Assembly: GCA_963665265.2 (NCBI GenBank)
Contig: OY762224.2
Location: 2,914,001 to 2,978,000, forward strand
From: CAXXHQ01 sp963665265
Lineage (GTDB): Bacteria; Planctomycetota; Planctomycetia; Pirellulales; Thermoguttaceae
Direction of reading: 5' to 3'
DNA: 64,000 bases
Shown here: in pieces, positions 63,441-64,000 of the stretch
Layout: every line of letters begins with the position of its first letter
Position numbering within the stretch: position 1 is the first letter of the stretch
Position numbers and translations under genes: made by a program
The notes under the pieces: model-generated
Told to the model about the DNA's origin: nothing
The model's database searches: none
What the model saw: only the letters and a program-made list of their open reading frames with translations

Positions 63441-64000
63441 TTATTTTGTTTCGACTGTATCGAGAAGTTTTAGGCCTCGCATCCAGGCTTCGCAATCTTT
63501 CCACCAAAGGGACGTGCCGGGGACGTTTTGCGCGAGGCCGAGACCGTGGCGGCCGGCGCGGTAGATGTGCAGTTCGGCCGGCACTTGCGCGTGGCGTAGC
63601 GCTAGGTAGAAGGCGACGCTATTTTCGGGGGAGACGGTCGAGTCGGCGTCGGTATGGAAGAGGAACGTCGGCGGCGTTTGGGCGGTCACTTGTTTTTCGT
63701 TGGAGAGGTTGCGCAACGTTTCGGGCGAGGGATTCTTGCCGAGCAGGCTGTCTTGCGAACCTTTATGCGTCGAGCTTTCGCCCATCGTGATTACCGGGTA
63801 GCAAAGAATCGCGAAATCGGGCCGACAACCGATTCGTTCGATCGGATCGTCGGAGGAGGCGTTTCCTTGATCGAAGTGGGTGGCGACGGTCGAGGCGAGG
63901 TGGCCGCCGGCCGAGAAGCCGAGCACTCCGATGCGGTCCTCTTTAACGTGCAGTTCTTTTGCGCGGGAGCGGACCGTGCGGACGGCGCGCTGCGCGTCTT
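63441..64000 (-). CDS. Alpha/beta hydrolase, acetyl-esterase-like (N-terminus off the window)
   Basis: 186 residues are visible; the start lies beyond the right edge. The nucleophile elbow is GFSAGG (ser), the acid Asp is in LFHTDADSTV and the His is in GRHGLG, in the order of a full Ser-Asp-His triad. The block DAQRAVRTVRSRAKEL before the elbow is typical of BD-FAE-like acetyl esterases that deacetylate plant or other polysaccharides. It could act with the GH51 enzyme, but they are 55 kb apart, so this is only a thematic link. Export unknown. Confidence 0.8.
   Translation of the reverse strand, partial: DAQRAVRTVRSRAKELHVKEDRIGVLGFSAGGHLASTVATHFDQGNASSDDPIERIGCRPDFAILCYPVITMGESSTHKGSQDSLLGKNPSPETLRNLSNEKQVTAQTPPTFLFHTDADSTVSPENSVAFYLALRHAQVPAELHIYRAGRHGLGLAQNVPGTSLWWKDCEAWMRGLKLLDTVETK

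Overview
The window looks like a chromosome segment from a planctomycete (phylum Planctomycetota), probably near the Pirellulales. The evidence is a LEPR-xLL-type N-terminus (FEPLERRQLLS), three proteins ending in PEP-CTERM sorting signals, giant exported proteins with autotransporter-type beta-strand repeats, the futalosine menaquinone route, and many small operons and long gene-poor gaps. No rRNA, tRNA or CRISPR array was recognised. Species assignment is not possible from reading alone.

Layout. 1-5.1 kb: edge of an ABC transporter ATPase gene, mqnC-mqnA (menaquinone via futalosine), a MoxR-like AAA+ ATPase, and a DtxR/MntR-type metalloregulator. The regulator is preceded by a promoter whose 17-bp spacer is an inverted repeat, and its stop codon lies inside a (GGGCATA)9 array. 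5.2-11 kb: secreted GH51 arabinofuranosidase, ilvD, and a HAD phosphatase. 11-16.6 kb: an 1847-residue exported pentapeptide-repeat protein with a PEP-CTERM tail. 16.9-24.4 kb: a SPOR-like exported protein, a small coiled-coil protein, a CHASE/PAS hybrid histidine kinase, and isolated fliG and cheX. 24.7-31 kb: an RlmI-type rRNA methyltransferase, an MFS exporter, two exported zinc peptidases and a PilZ-like protein. 31.4-34.6 kb: trpB-trpA and a small PEP-CTERM protein. 34.7-35.7 kb: a PAS-GGDEF diguanylate cyclase.

36.3-46.2 kb is a same-strand exopolysaccharide cluster. It holds a Wzz/GumC-like chain-length protein, GT4, polysaccharide deacetylase, flippase, O-antigen ligase/polymerase, GNAT (CelD/FemAB-like), GT2 and WecG-family GT26. 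Several junctions overlap (TAATG, ATGA), so co-transcription is likely. No exosortase and no initiating sugar-phosphate transferase is visible, although PEP-CTERM proteins flank the cluster. 46.6-57.8 kb carries two giant exported cysteine peptidases around an MFS gene. One is papain-like (C1) with beta-strand repeats and PEP-CTERM. The other is calpain-like (C2), with a LEPR-xLL N-terminus and about 14 beta-strand repeats before the peptidase domain.

58-61.8 kb is repeat-rich and gene-poor. It has heptanucleotide arrays, three mosaic blocks of REP-like hairpins, a RAYT (Y1, HUH-type) transposase between two of them, and a low-GC orphan gene that could be an immunity protein. 61.8-64 kb: a PfkB-family kinase, a short HEAT-repeat protein and the edge of an acetyl-esterase-like alpha/beta hydrolase.

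The most unusual material is the surface and extracellular set (pentapeptide giant, two repeat-bearing cysteine peptidases, shared C-terminal module) and the repeat ecology (G-rich heptads at gene 3' ends, RAYT with modular hairpins).
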